DNA of 7,312 bases from NCBI GenBank assembly GCA_037190665.1, contig JBBCJT010000082.1, positions 1 to 7,312 of the forward strand, written 5' to 3'. A program made the translations under genes and the position numbers. Of the stretch, positions 7,286 to 7,312 are shown piece by piece (position 1 is the first letter of the stretch; each line of letters opens with the position of its first letter). The notes below the pieces were generated by a model, which did no database searches, was not told the origin of the DNA, and worked only from the letters and a program-made list of their open reading frames with translations. This DNA is from JBBCJT01 sp037190665. GTDB taxonomy: Bacteria; Pseudomonadota; Alphaproteobacteria; Acetobacterales; Acetobacteraceae.

Positions 7286-7312
7286 GCACTCCCCTGCTGA
7301 CACTCCGCGGGG
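7282..7312 (+). CDS. livF: Start of LivF, second ABC ATPase (partial)
   Basis: A GTG overlapping the livG stop (GTGA) opens a frame to the window edge, giving MSTPLLTLRG when the GTG is read as Met. The x-L-L-x-L-R-G pattern at the very start fits the first beta strand of LivF-type ATPases, and livF normally follows livG. The continuous 4-bp overlap pattern of the operon supports the start. Ten codons cannot prove the identity; the call rests mainly on gene order. Confidence 0.7.
   Translation, partial: MSTPLLTLRG

Overview
This is a high-GC window with strong third-position G/C bias and dense, short-gapped genes. Codon use, the AraC/methyltransferase pair and the style of the liv and panB proteins suggest an alphaproteobacterium, perhaps of the Rhodospirillales/Acetobacteraceae type. 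That placement is an inference from protein style, not from a marker gene. No rRNA, tRNA, CRISPR array, insertion sequence or phage gene was seen.

Left part (1-2243). A few codons of an unidentified plus-strand gene end at 52. They are followed by about 230 bp of non-coding DNA with GC-rich REP-like palindromes. Next, on the minus strand, come panB (ketopantoate hydroxymethyltransferase, pantothenate/CoA synthesis) and, upstream of it in the direction of transcription, a four-helix membrane protein of the DUF4239/bestrophin-like family. Directly behind the panB stop, same strand and another frame, lies a short stretch that reads like the C-terminus of a CurA/PTGR-type NADP-dependent oxidoreductase. 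It looks like a gene remnant that kept its stop codon and a terminator-like hairpin. The 87-bp panB leader contains two perfect inverted repeats, one of which places the panB ribosome binding site in a hairpin loop.

Middle part (2244-4193). An AraC-family regulator with an N-terminal cupin-like domain (minus) and a class I SAM-dependent methyltransferase (plus) are divergently arranged across 69 bp. A perfect 6-6-6 inverted repeat lies in that gap. The layout suggests that the regulator controls the methyltransferase and itself.

Right part (4194-7312). After a strong hairpin, a liv operon for branched-chain amino acid or similar hydrophobic amino acid uptake runs off the window: permease livH, permease livM, ATPase livG and the first codons of ATPase livF. 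All three junctions are 4-bp stop/start overlaps (ATGA, ATGA, GTGA), the sign of a tightly coupled operon. No periplasmic binding protein gene is present here; it may lie downstream or elsewhere.

Overall these are mostly ordinary chromosomal housekeeping and transport genes. I see no convincing novel multi-gene system. The most interesting points are the oxidoreductase remnant fused to the panB 3' end, the panB leader hairpin, and the small regulator-methyltransferase module.
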